Shown: piece after piece, positions 22,390-30,034 of the stretch
Layout: the number at the start of each line of letters is the position of its first letter
Numbering within the stretch: the stretch's first letter is position 1
NCBI RefSeq assembly: GCF_900103225.1
Contig: NZ_FNJH01000001.1
Location: 742,980-806,979, forward strand
Reading direction: 5' to 3'
DNA from: Pseudomonas congelans
GTDB taxonomy: Bacteria > Pseudomonadota > Gammaproteobacteria > Pseudomonadales > Pseudomonadaceae
DNA: 64,000 nucleotides
The notes under the pieces: model-generated
What the model was told of the DNA's origin: nothing
Database searches by the model: none
What the model saw: only the letters and a program-made list of their open reading frames with translations
Made by a program: the position numbers and the translations under genes

Positions 22390-22770
22390 AAGCACGAAGG
22401 GGAGCCTGGGCTCCCCTTCAAGGTATGTTGCTATGCTCTTTTTTGTTTTTCGGGAGGCCTGTTGTTGTTTTTGGCGACCTTACCCTTCACATCTTTTTTG
22501 AGCGGTCCACATGCGGGACCAAGAGCAAACGTATTTTTTTGAGCGCTGATGACACTTTCATCGTAGTGATCCAACCAGTTCGTCAGCTGCCTAGAGGCAG
22601 TTTTATTGTTCTTTGTCTGGCTGCGAACGACTTGCGAGGCAAGCGGTTCAGAAAAGCTATCCACTCCAAAAAAATCTGTTAGCTACGTCTCTGTCCGTGT
22701 TGTTCTTGTTATGTCAGAGCCGGTACGTATTGTTTTTATTGGGTTGCTGCGTGTTTTTATTTTTGTTGTA
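22390..22770 (-). ncRNA. crcX: CrcX/CrcY/CrcZ-family small RNA (Hfq/Crc antagonist)
   Basis: About 380 nt between liuE and liuA with no coding capacity and a strikingly A-rich minus strand. It carries six CA motifs of the AAnAAnAAnAA type (minus-strand matches at 22757-22767, 22730-22740, 22700-22710, 22603-22613, 22462-22472 and 22440-22450). These are the Hfq/Crc binding targets by which CrcZ, CrcX and CrcY relieve carbon catabolite repression. A sigma-54 promoter sits 12 bases upstream of the predicted 5' end, TGTTAC half-sites lie beyond it, and an 11-bp-stem hairpin ends it. The 5' part, beginning TACAACAAAAATAAAAAC, has the same style as known Crc RNAs. Length fits the family (about 350-410 nt). 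As I recall, P. putida crcY lies next to the HMG-CoA lyase gene, matching this position. Exact ends are inferred. Confidence 0.87.
22396..22419 (-). terminator. Terminator hairpin of the Crc-family small RNA
   Basis: GAAGGGGAGCC / GGCTCCCCTTC, a perfect 11-bp stem with a two-base loop. The flank on the minus strand is GTGCTTTCC, so the T-tract is poor. The strength of the stem and its place after the last CA motif make it the most probable RNA 3' end. Confidence 0.7.
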
Positions 22771-22780
22771 CAAAGGATAT

Positions 22781-22796
22781 AGCAGGACCCGTGCCA
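22781..22796 (-). promoter_or_regulatory. Sigma-54 (RpoN) promoter of the Crc-family small RNA
   Basis: On the minus strand TGGCACGGGTCCTGCT matches the -24/-12 consensus TGGCACG-N4-TTGCW with a single mismatch (C for T in the -12 box). GG and GC are correctly spaced. Transcription would start about position 22770, at the beginning of the A-rich CA-motif sequence. Known crcZ-type genes are RpoN- and CbrB-dependent. Confidence 0.85.
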
Positions 22797-22803
22797 GGTT
22801 TTC

Positions 22804-22825
22804 AAAACCCCCGTAATACCGGGGG
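22804..22825 (-). terminator. Terminator of the liuR-liuE unit
   Basis: On the minus strand CCCCCG-GTATTA-CGGGGG is followed by TTTTGAAAA. It lies about 140 bases past the liuE stop and only eight bases before the -24 element of the small-RNA promoter, insulating the small RNA from read-through. Confidence 0.75.
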
Positions 22826-22879
22826 CTGACCTTGTTTTTCCGGCATCGGGCCGTTTGATTCTGCAACCGAGTGTTTCCG

Positions 22880-22949
22880 TGTTACCCGTTTGTCTCGGCT
22901 TGGCGCGGGGCAGAGTAACACTCTGTGGCAAGTTGTCGCACCCTGTTAC
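22880..22949 (-). promoter_or_regulatory. Cluster of TGTTAC half-sites, probable CbrB activating region
   Basis: Three half-sites, TGTTAC (22880-22885), GTAACA (22915-22920) and TGTTAC (22944-22949), lie 84 to 150 bases upstream of the sigma-54 -24 box. They sit wholly in the gap between the liuE stop and the promoter. TGTTAC-type elements are what I recall for the enhancer-binding protein CbrB; the alternating orientation fits dimer binding. The assignment is by position and motif only. Confidence 0.6.
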
Positions 22950-22964
22950 CGACAAGCGACCGCG

Positions 22965-23864
22965 CTATGCAGACAGCCTGGCTTTTGCCACGCGAGAGCC
23001 ATTGCCGCGTTGCAGTACATCGCAGATGCGCTGGCCCGCCGCGATGACCTGATCCAGATCGACGCCGGTTTCGATACCCAGCCCCTGCAACATGTACAGC
23101 ACGTCCTCGGTGGCCACGTTGCCGCTGGCACCCTTGGCATATGGGCAGCCACCGAGGCCGGCCACGGAGCTGTCGAAGACCTGGATGCCTTCCTCCAGGC
23201 TTGCATAGATATTTACCAGCGCCTGGCCATAAGTGTCATGAAAGTGACCGGCCAGCTTGCCGCGCGGTATCTGCGCAGCCACGGCGTTCAACAATGCCCG
23301 TGTGGCGCCCGGCGTGCCGGTTCCGATGGTGTCGCCCAGGGAAATTTCATAGCAGCCCATCGCGTGCAGTTCGTTGGCGACCGTCGCGACCTGTTCGGGC
23401 GAAACGGTGCCCTCGTAAGGGCAGCCCAACACGCACGACACATACCCTCGAACCCGCACGCCATGCATCCGTGCGGCTTCCATGACAGGCGCGAAGCGCT
23501 CCAGGCTTTCGCTGATCGAGCAGTTGAGGTTGCGCTGCGAGAACCCTTCGGTCGCCGCCGCGAACACCGCGACTTCTCTGACCCCGGCAGCCAATGCGTC
23601 TTCGAAACCACGCAGGTTCGGTGCTAGAGCCGAGTAGATGACACCTCCACGGCGCTGGATTCGCTCGAACACCTGCGCGGAGCCGGCCATCTGCGGGACC
23701 CATTTGGCCGAAACAAAGCTGCCGACCTCGATATGGCCCAGCCCGGCTGCCGTCAGGTCATCCACCAGTCGCACCTTGTCGTCGACACTGATGGGTTGTG
23801 CTTCATTCTGCAGGCCGTCACGCGGGCCGACTTCAACGAGATTCACCTTTTGCGGGAGGGACAT
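22965..23864 (-). CDS. liuE: Hydroxymethylglutaryl-CoA lyase
   Basis: 299 residues, TIM-barrel lyase that cleaves HMG-CoA to acetoacetate and acetyl-CoA, the last step of the leucine pathway (also named mvaB). Visible motifs are the N-terminal VEVGPRDGLQNE (residues 10-21, substrate and metal Asp), the metal-binding GHFHDTYG, and the signature GLGGCPYAKGASGN with the catalytic Cys. It is second in a unit with liuR, 30 bases downstream of it. Separation from liuABCD by the small-RNA locus is unusual compared with a single liuRABCDE run. Its 3' flank holds the activator half-sites for that RNA. Confidence 0.96.
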   Translation of the reverse strand: MSLPQKVNLVEVGPRDGLQNEAQPISVDDKVRLVDDLTAAGLGHIEVGSFVSAKWVPQMAGSAQVFERIQRRGGVIYSALAPNLRGFEDALAAGVREVAVFAAATEGFSQRNLNCSISESLERFAPVMEAARMHGVRVRGYVSCVLGCPYEGTVSPEQVATVANELHAMGCYEISLGDTIGTGTPGATRALLNAVAAQIPRGKLAGHFHDTYGQALVNIYASLEEGIQVFDSSVAGLGGCPYAKGASGNVATEDVLYMLQGLGIETGVDLDQVIAAGQRICDVLQRGNGSRVAKARLSA

Positions 23865-23894
23865 GGCAGCGCCTTTGTAGTCAGTGCGAAGGGG

Positions 23895-24287
23895 TCAGAG
23901 TGGGGCGGCAACGGTTTTATCGAGTGCGGCTCGGCAGCGCTCCTCGGCGGTGTCCAGCTCCAGTTGCATCTGGTGGATGTCCAGCAACTGCTGCTCCAAC
24001 TGATCACGGCGTTCGGCGATCTTGCCCAACATGGTTTGCAGCTGCTTCTGATTGCCGCCGGCAGGGTCGTACAACGAGATCAGTTCCTTGCACTCAGCCA
24101 GGGAAAAACCGATGCGTTTGCCACGCAGAATGAGTTTCAGGGTGACCTTGTCACGAGCCGTATAAATGCGTTCCAGGCCCTTGCGTTCAGGGCTGAGCAT
24201 GCCTTGCTCTTCATAAAAGCGTATGGCGCGGGTGGTGATGTCCAGCTCGCGAGCGAGCTCGGAAATGCTGTAGGTGTGACTGCTCAT
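23895..24287 (-). CDS. liuR: LiuR, MerR-family regulator of leucine catabolism
   Basis: 130 residues. N-terminal MerR winged helix (SISELARELDITTRAIRFYEEQG region, about residues 7-29, cited as a block) and a C-terminal dimerisation coiled coil (about 75-115). There is no metal-binding cysteine cluster, consistent with a metabolite-responsive member. The start MSSHTYSIS is chosen because a longer in-frame reading adds ten residues unlike the family. It heads the liuR-liuE unit, and an operator-like sequence 44 bases upstream suggests autoregulation. LiuR is a repressor relieved by branched-chain catabolites in related bacteria (family knowledge). Confidence 0.93.
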   Translation of the reverse strand: MSSHTYSISELARELDITTRAIRFYEEQGMLSPERKGLERIYTARDKVTLKLILRGKRIGFSLAECKELISLYDPAGGNQKQLQTMLGKIAERRDQLEQQLLDIHQMQLELDTAEERCRAALDKTVAAPL

Positions 24288-24330
24288 GGCGTGGCTCGAC
24301 GAGATATACAACCGCAAAACTAAGGGCTGC

Positions 24331-24346
24331 TTTACGTAAACGTCAA
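24331..24346. promoter_or_regulatory. LiuR operator upstream of liuR
   Basis: TTTACGTAAACGTCAA is an imperfect version of the 16-bp palindrome found before liuA; the ACGT cores are kept, with asymmetry at the centre and at one outer base. It lies 44 bases upstream of the liuR start, as expected for autoregulation. Confidence 0.78.
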
Positions 24347-24452
24347 GCAGCAGAGGCGATGCCAGAGTTTGAAAAGTCGCGCCCCGGCACTTAGAAACTA
24401 CATTAACTAAGTGGTTTAAATTATTTTAAATCAATAATTTAAACTTAATATT

Positions 24453-25382
24453 TCATGCTTTTTCTAGGCTTTGTTCCTGGGCCACCACACGCTGTGAAAG
24501 TTCGATGATCTGTTCACGCATCCAGCGGTTGGCCGGATCCTGGTCGGTGCTTTCATGCCAGTACAGGTGGGTCTCGACCGAGGGTACGTCGCTGACTGGC
24601 AAGTAGACATAGTGCAAGTCGTTACGACGGGCAAAGCGCTCGGGTACGGTCATGACCATGTCGGTCTGCTGCAGCACCTGGGTTGCCATCATGTAGTGCT
24701 GCGAGCGCAACGCGATTCTGCGCTGGATGCCCATCTTGCCGAGCGCCAGATCCACATGACCCAGCCCACTGCGGCGGCTGGAGATATGGATATGCGCCTG
24801 GCTCAGGTAATCGTCGAGGGTCAGCGCAGCCTTGTTCGCCAATGGATGCCCCTTGCGCATGCCACACACATAACGGTCCTCCATGAGCTTCACATGCCGC
24901 ACCTGCGGGTCAGTGTTGAGCGGCGCGTCCACGGCGAAGTCGAGGCGTCCGGCGGCCAGTTCCTTGGTGGTTTCCCGGCGTTTGGACAGAAAGCTTTCGA
25001 TGGTCACCGCAGGTGCCAGGCGTCGCAGTCGCTGGAACAGCGCTGGCAGGATGACTGCCTCGGTCAGGTCAGTCATGCTGATGCGGTAGTTCTTGTTGGC
25101 CTGCAACGGATTGAAGATGCGGCTCTCCTGCACCGATACCCTGAGCAATGAAAGCGCGTTGCGCACCGGGCCGATGATGTTCTGCGCCATCGGTGTCGGC
25201 ACCATGCCTTGTGCCGTGCGCACGAACAGCGGGTCGTTGAAGGTCTCGCGCAACCGCGCCAGTGCGTTGGAGACCGCAGGCTGGGTAATGCCGACAATCT
25301 GTCCGGCGCGGGTCAGATTGGCTTCGGTGTAGATGGCGTCGAAGACAATGAAAAGGTTGAGATCGACCTTGTTCAGGTTCAT
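24453..25382 (-). CDS. LysR-family transcriptional regulator
   Basis: 309 residues: N-terminal winged helix-turn-helix (LNLFIVFDAIYTEANLTRAG, then QPAVSNALARLRE, residues 8-45) and a periplasmic-binding-like effector domain (about 90-300). It is of the NodD/PcpR-like branch, with NLNKVDLNLF at the start. It diverges from the acyl-CoA dehydrogenase gene across a 184-base gap that holds a TCATA-N7-TATGA dyad. The usual LysR logic would make it a regulator of that dehydrogenase and of itself (inference). The 5' region before liuR (24288-24452) is AT-rich and separate. Effector unknown. Confidence 0.9.
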   Translation of the reverse strand: MNLNKVDLNLFIVFDAIYTEANLTRAGQIVGITQPAVSNALARLRETFNDPLFVRTAQGMVPTPMAQNIIGPVRNALSLLRVSVQESRIFNPLQANKNYRISMTDLTEAVILPALFQRLRRLAPAVTIESFLSKRRETTKELAAGRLDFAVDAPLNTDPQVRHVKLMEDRYVCGMRKGHPLANKAALTLDDYLSQAHIHISSRRSGLGHVDLALGKMGIQRRIALRSQHYMMATQVLQQTDMVMTVPERFARRNDLHYVYLPVSDVPSVETHLYWHESTDQDPANRWMREQIIELSQRVVAQEQSLEKA

Positions 25383-25451
25383 TGATGGGGCGCCTCGTGC
25401 TGTTATTGTGATGGGCTGTTTAGAGGGTGGTAGTGCCGCAATGGTGAGGGA

Positions 25452-25468
25452 TCATATATCGGTTATGA
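25452..25468. promoter_or_regulatory. Dyad in the LysR / acyl-CoA dehydrogenase intergenic region
   Basis: TCATA-TATCGGT-TATGA is a perfect 5-bp dyad 17 bases long, about 70 bases upstream of the lysR start and 99 upstream of the dehydrogenase start. Position and AT content fit a LysR-type recognition site, but the arms are short. Confidence 0.35.
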
Positions 25469-25566
25469 ATGTTTATACACGCTGAGAATAGATTAGATAA
25501 ATGTACAGCGTTTCTCTAGCATCGCGTTCATGACTTCGACAACCTGATCGACACGGTGGCGACCCC

Positions 25567-26796
25567 ATGGATTTTGCGTATTCCCCGAAGGTGCAGGCCC
25601 TGCGTGAACGCGTCACGGCGTTCATGGATGCATACGTTTATCCGGCCGAGCCGGTTTTCGAGCGGCAAGTGGCCGAAGGGGATCGCTGGCAGCCCACGGC
25701 AATCATGGAAGAGCTCAAGGCCTGTGCCAGGTCTGAAGGGTTGTGGAATCTGTTCCTGCCGGATTCCGGACTGGGCGCCGGCCTGAGCAATCTGGAGTAC
25801 GCACCGCTGGCGGAAATCATGGGCCGCTCACTGCTCGGCCCCGAGCCCTTCAATTGCTCGGCGCCCGACACCGGCAACATGGAGGTACTGGTCCGCTATG
25901 CCAGCGAGGAACAGAAAGCCCGCTGGCTCGAGCCGCTGCTGCGCGGTGAGATTCGCTCTGCCTTTGCGATGACCGAGCCGGACGTGGCTTCCTCGGACGC
26001 CACCAATATGGCCGCACGCGCCGAACGTGACGGTGACCAGTGGGTCATCAACGGTCGCAAGTGGTGGACCTCCGGTGCCTGCGACCCGCGCTGCAAAATC
26101 CTGATATTCATGGGGCTGACCAATCCTGAAGGGCCGCGCCACCAGCAGCACTCGATGATTCTGGTACCGGTCGATACGCCCGGCGTAAAGATCGTGCGGC
26201 CACTGCCGGTGTTCGGCTATGACGATGCGCCCCATGGCCATGCCGAAGTGCTGTTCGAGAACGTCAGGGTCCCTTTCGAGAACGTTCTGCTCGGCGAGGG
26301 GCGAGGGTTTGAAATCGCTCAGGGAAGGCTCGGGCCAGGGCGTATTCATCACTGCATGCGCTCGATCGGCATGGCGGAACGGGCGCTGGAACTGATGTGC
26401 AGGCGTTCCATCGACCGGGTCGCGTTCGGCAAGCCGTTGGCCAGGCTGGGCGGCAATATCGACCTGATCGCCGACTCCCGCATGGAGATCGACATGGCCC
26501 GCCTGCTGACCCTGAAAGCGGCCTACATGATGGACACCGCCGGTAACAAGGTCGCCAGGAGCGAAATCGCGCAGATCAAGGTGGTAGCGCCCAATGTGGC
26601 GCTGAAGGTCATCGACCGGGCGATCCAGATGCACGGTGGCGCCGGGGTTTCCAGTGATTTCCCGCTGGCCTATATGTACGCCATGCAGCGTACGCTGCGT
26701 CTGGCTGACGGCCCGGATGAAGTGCATCGCGCTGCCATCGGCAAGTATGAACTGGGCAAATATATGCCCGAAAATCCGACGCGCAGCAGGTCCTAG
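25567..26796 (+). CDS. Acyl-CoA dehydrogenase (ACAD10/11-like)
   Basis: 409 residues, FAD acyl-CoA dehydrogenase of the group with a start like [16 protein letters not shown] and an N-terminal helical domain. [16 protein letters not shown] and [17 protein letters not shown] (about residues 140-175) are the FAD/substrate blocks. [20 protein letters not shown] is the C-terminal block. This subgroup often works with APH-like phosphotransferases such as the one near the left edge of the window. The expected catalytic base cannot be fixed by eye. It diverges from a LysR gene and is convergent with the PstS-OmpA gene (11 bases between stops). No strong Shine-Dalgarno sequence precedes it. Chain-length preference unknown. 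Confidence 0.92.
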   Translation: MDFAYSPKVQALRERVTAFMDAYVYPAEPVFERQVAEGDRWQPTAIMEELKACARSEGLWNLFLPDSGLGAGLSNLEYAPLAEIMGRSLLGPEPFNCSAPDTGNMEVLVRYASEEQKARWLEPLLRGEIRSAFAMTEPDVASSDATNMAARAERDGDQWVINGRKWWTSGACDPRCKILIFMGLTNPEGPRHQQHSMILVPVDTPGVKIVRPLPVFGYDDAPHGHAEVLFENVRVPFENVLLGEGRGFEIAQGRLGPGRIHHCMRSIGMAERALELMCRRSIDRVAFGKPLARLGGNIDLIADSRMEIDMARLLTLKAAYMMDTAGNKVARSEIAQIKVVAPNVALKVIDRAIQMHGGAGVSSDFPLAYMYAMQRTLRLADGPDEVHRAAIGKYELGKYMPENPTRSRS

Positions 26797-26807
26797 CTAG
26801 CGGTCGA

Positions 26808-28163
26808 TCACTGCACCCAGACCTCGACGCGGCGGTTCTTGATCCGTCCGTCGTCGATATCATTGGTGGCCACCGGCATTTCGTCACCCATGCCAACGAT
26901 ATCGCGGAACGTCACGCCACTTTTCAGCAGTTCCCGGCGCACGGCCATGGCACGCAATCTGGAGAGCAGGGCGGCACGCTCTGGGTCGCTCTTGGCGTCG
27001 CCGAAGCCGACCAGCGTCACATGCCGATCCAGTTTGTCGCTGGATTTCAGGTAGTCCGCGACCCGCTTGAGGTCCTGCTGCGCCTTGTTGTCCAGACGCG
27101 CGCTGCCCTGGGCAAAGCGGAAGTTGACGGACAGGCGTTCGGCCTTGCGTGCCAGCGCCTGATAGTCGGCGGGCATCTGCGCTGTAGGCTGCACCTTGAG
27201 CACCTGCACGGTCTGTGCGACAAAACCGCTTTGCGCGACAATCTCCTGGCCTTCGGCACTCTGCGCGAAACGGATCAGCGCCTGCGCCCAGCGCTGATGG
27301 GCTGACGTAGGCACATAAAAGTACAGGCGGCGCGACAACGGGTAGTCTTCGGTGGCAACCAGGCTGACGGTCGGCAGCATGGGGCTGGAATCGCCGTCGG
27401 CTATCGCCACGGCCTTGGCACGCCGTATGGAGGGCAGGCCGATGAAGCCGATGCCATTGATGTCCTTGCTGACTTCGTCGGAGAGCTGTTCGCTGGACTC
27501 AAAGCGCGCAGCGGTGCCAAGCAGGCTCTTGCCGTACTTGGTTAGTACAAGGTCCTTGAATGTCTCGTAGGTGCCGGACTTTTCATCGCGCACATAGAGA
27601 TGGATGGCGCCTGGATTGCCGCCAACTTCACTCCAGTTTTTGACTTCACCACTGAAAATACGCGCCAGTTGAAGGGTATCCAGCTGTCTCACCGGATTGC
27701 CGGGATGCAGGATCACTGCAACGCCGTCGATGGCAATGGTCTGCTCGCTGGCTGCGCTTTTCAGGTCACCCAGGCTGGCCAGATCTTTGGCCTCCTGATC
27801 CTTGATCGGTCGAGAGGAGGCAGCGATATCCGTGTTACCTGCTTTCAGTGCGGTAAAACCGGTGCCTGAGCCATGCGCGGCGATTTCGACACTGACGGGT
27901 TGTCCTGCAGCTGTGGTTCCGACGACGCGCTGTTCATTGAGGGTGTTGCCGGGAAGGGTCTGTACCGATTGCAGACCTTGCTGGCGCATCAAACCTTCGA
28001 CCAGCGCAGGTCCCAGTTGGGCATTGATGGTATTGGAGCCTTGAATGCGCAAGGCCGGTATATCGCCAGCAGGCAACGGCAGTGCGGCCTGCGCGAAAGC
28101 GGGCAGGGTGGCGCTCGAAAGGATGAGCGCCGTAAGCAAAGCGCGCAGCATCGGCGTCACCAT
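26808..28163 (-). CDS. PstS-like phosphate-binding domain fused to an OmpA domain
   Basis: 451 residues. Signal peptide (cleavage near AFA, residue 24). A type-II periplasmic-binding domain of the PstS class follows (about 35-320): SGTGF and DIAASSRPIKDQE are ligand-loop motifs, and the DEKSGTYETFKDLVL block is typical. After it comes an OmpA-like peptidoglycan-binding domain (about 340-451), with FRFAQGSARLD and the RIKNRRVEVWVQ end matching the NRRVEI family signature. The protein would be periplasmic and tethered to the cell wall. No pst permease is adjacent. The role in phosphate capture or sensing is inferred. An alternative start four codons in is possible; no good ribosome-binding site precedes either. 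Confidence 0.9.
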   Translation of the reverse strand: MVTPMLRALLTALILSSATLPAFAQAALPLPAGDIPALRIQGSNTINAQLGPALVEGLMRQQGLQSVQTLPGNTLNEQRVVGTTAAGQPVSVEIAAHGSGTGFTALKAGNTDIAASSRPIKDQEAKDLASLGDLKSAASEQTIAIDGVAVILHPGNPVRQLDTLQLARIFSGEVKNWSEVGGNPGAIHLYVRDEKSGTYETFKDLVLTKYGKSLLGTAARFESSEQLSDEVSKDINGIGFIGLPSIRRAKAVAIADGDSSPMLPTVSLVATEDYPLSRRLYFYVPTSAHQRWAQALIRFAQSAEGQEIVAQSGFVAQTVQVLKVQPTAQMPADYQALARKAERLSVNFRFAQGSARLDNKAQQDLKRVADYLKSSDKLDRHVTLVGFGDAKSDPERAALLSRLRAMAVRRELLKSGVTFRDIVGMGDEMPVATNDIDDGRIKNRRVEVWVQ

Positions 28164-28298
28164 GAATCACGGGAGGGTGCCGGGAGAATAAGTCAGAGAG
28201 ATTGCCGGAATATGACAGCTTCAGTATGTGTACATATTTCCGCGCGGCCCGACCTTATTAAGGAAGGACCGCGCAGGAAGGGCGCAGGAGCCGCTCAG

Positions 28299-29111
28299 TC
28301 AGCTCAGTTCCAGCCAGATCGGCGCGTGGTCCGACGGTTTTTCCATTCCGCGCAAATCGTAATCCACGCCGGCTTCCTTGATGCGTGGCTGCAAGCCGGT
28401 AGAGGTCATGATCAGGTCAATGCGCAGGCCGCGTTTGGGCTCGTCTTCAAAGCCACGGCTGCGATAGTCGAACCAGCTGAAGCGGTCGACGACTTCCGGG
28501 TACAGGTGTCGAAAGGTGTCCACCAGGCCCCAGCTTTTCAGGCGCTCCATCCACTCTCGCTCTTCAGGTAGAAAGCTGCACTTGCCGGTTTTCAGCCAGC
28601 GCTTGGCGTTGTCGGCGCCGATGCCGATATCGCAGTCCTGCGGAGAAATATTCACATCGCCCATGACGATCAGCGGCTGATCGTTGCGGAATTGGCTCTC
28701 GAGCAGCGTTTGCAGATTTTCGTAAAAGCGCTGTTTGGCCGGGAATTTGGTCGGGTGATCACGGCTCTCGCCCTGTGGAAAGTAGCCATTCATGATGGTT
28801 ACCGGCTGGCCGTTGCTGTCGGCGTAAGTACCCCAGATGAAACGCTTCTGGGAGTCCTCGTCGTCCCCTTCGAAACCCTTGTGCAGGGCCAGCGGCGCAT
28901 TGCGCGACAGCAGGGCCACACCGTAATGGCCTTTCTGGCCGTGGAAATGCACGTGATAACCCAGCGCTTCGACTTCAGCCTGGGGGAATTGCTCGTCCGA
29001 AACCTTGGTTTCCTGAAGACCGATCACGTCAGGTTGATGTTTGTCGATCAGCGCCGCCAGCTGATGCGGTCGAGCGCGCAGACCATTGATGTTGAACGAG
29101 ACGATTTTCAT
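28299..29111 (-). CDS. xthA: Exodeoxyribonuclease III
   Basis: 270 residues, an EEP-superfamily AP endonuclease and 3'-5' exonuclease for base-excision repair. Motifs visible: [13 protein letters not shown] at the N-terminus, LQETKV with the metal-binding Glu, [11 protein letters not shown] with catalytic Asp/Asn, and the C-terminal [10 protein letters not shown] with the catalytic His. Length and the GYFPQGESR block match bacterial ExoIII. It is a single gene. The 190 bases before the next gene show no clear element. No change from the usual family is seen. Confidence 0.97.
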   Translation of the reverse strand: MKIVSFNINGLRARPHQLAALIDKHQPDVIGLQETKVSDEQFPQAEVEALGYHVHFHGQKGHYGVALLSRNAPLALHKGFEGDDEDSQKRFIWGTYADSNGQPVTIMNGYFPQGESRDHPTKFPAKQRFYENLQTLLESQFRNDQPLIVMGDVNISPQDCDIGIGADNAKRWLKTGKCSFLPEEREWMERLKSWGLVDTFRHLYPEVVDRFSWFDYRSRGFEDEPKRGLRIDLIMTSTGLQPRIKEAGVDYDLRGMEKPSDHAPIWLELS

Positions 29112-29303
29112 AAAACAGCGGTCCTGAGCAAAAACAAACGGCGATGCTAGCCGACCTGCGGTTTCAGGACCAGTGCCGTGTCGGAAGCGCAGGCCGAGGC
29201 GTGTCTGGATAATTCATTGGAACTGTTATCAATGGCCATCACTCGAAAGCCTGCTTGCAAAAACCGCTGCGCCAGACGCAGTTCCGTTAACACGAGGCCC
29301 TTT

Positions 29304-29975
29304 ATGTCCCTACCTGCTGCCATCACGGGTGAAATTCGCCAACTCGACAGTGGTTATTCCCGCGAAACCCGTTCCTTGCTGTTCAGGGCCTACCGGCACG
29401 ATCCGACATTTGCCTATCTGTTCAACGCCGAGCGTGAGGGATATGAGCAACGCGTGTTGGCGACCATTCGCCAACTGGTCAAACAACACTTTCTGCAAAA
29501 CCAGCCTGCGCTGGGCCTGTTTCTGCAGGACCGCCTGGTCGGTGTAGCGCTGATCGCGCCGCCACAGCGCCGCCTGGGTGTCACCGAAAGCTGGGCCTGG
29601 CGCCTGCGCATGGTGATGGACACGGGCCTGGGCTGCACCCAGCGCTATCTGGCGTATTACAACGCGGTACTTGCCTGCGTGCCGTCGGAAACCGTGCATG
29701 TGCTGCCATTGATTGGCCTTGATCCGGAGTTCCAGGGGCAGAAGCTGGGTCAGGACCTGAGCGAGCAACTGCTGGCGGCGCTGCACGACTGGTGCGCAGT
29801 GGATGAACACTCTCAGGGTATCGTGGTCGATACGGGCAATCCGCGTTATCTGGAGTTCTACAAGCGACAAGGCTATGAGGAAATCGGAGAAATTGCTGTA
29901 GGCCCTGTCCGAGAGCATGTATTTTTCCATCCAAACCCTCAGGTATCACTGCCGGTCCCTGACGTAATGGCCTGA
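29304..29975 (+). CDS. GNAT-family N-acetyltransferase
   Basis: 223 residues, GNAT fold. The acetyl-CoA-binding motif A is LIGLDPEFQGQKLGQDLSEQL, cited only in part: the QGQKLG loop near residue 145 replaces the canonical R/QxxGxG/A. The C-terminal NPRYLEFYKRQGYEEIGEI block is typical of the fold. The start is chosen at the ATG with GAGG seven bases upstream; a longer reading from upstream has no family-like sequence. It is monocistronic, upstream of tamA by about 60 bases on the same strand. Substrate unknown. No toxin-antitoxin partner is adjacent. Confidence 0.88.
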   Translation: MSLPAAITGEIRQLDSGYSRETRSLLFRAYRHDPTFAYLFNAEREGYEQRVLATIRQLVKQHFLQNQPALGLFLQDRLVGVALIAPPQRRLGVTESWAWRLRMVMDTGLGCTQRYLAYYNAVLACVPSETVHVLPLIGLDPEFQGQKLGQDLSEQLLAALHDWCAVDEHSQGIVVDTGNPRYLEFYKRQGYEEIGEIAVGPVREHVFFHPNPQVSLPVPDVMA

Positions 29976-30034
29976 ATATCCGACAATTCGTGGGCTTCCA
30001 GTGCAGCCTGTCGATCGTGGTAGCATCTACGCCC

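Noticed and set aside
22305-22816. Several short open frames on both strands in the liuE-liuA gap
   Set aside because: They lack ribosome sites and cover the A-rich CA-motif small RNA; coding reading conflicts with the sigma-54 promoter, hairpin and base composition.
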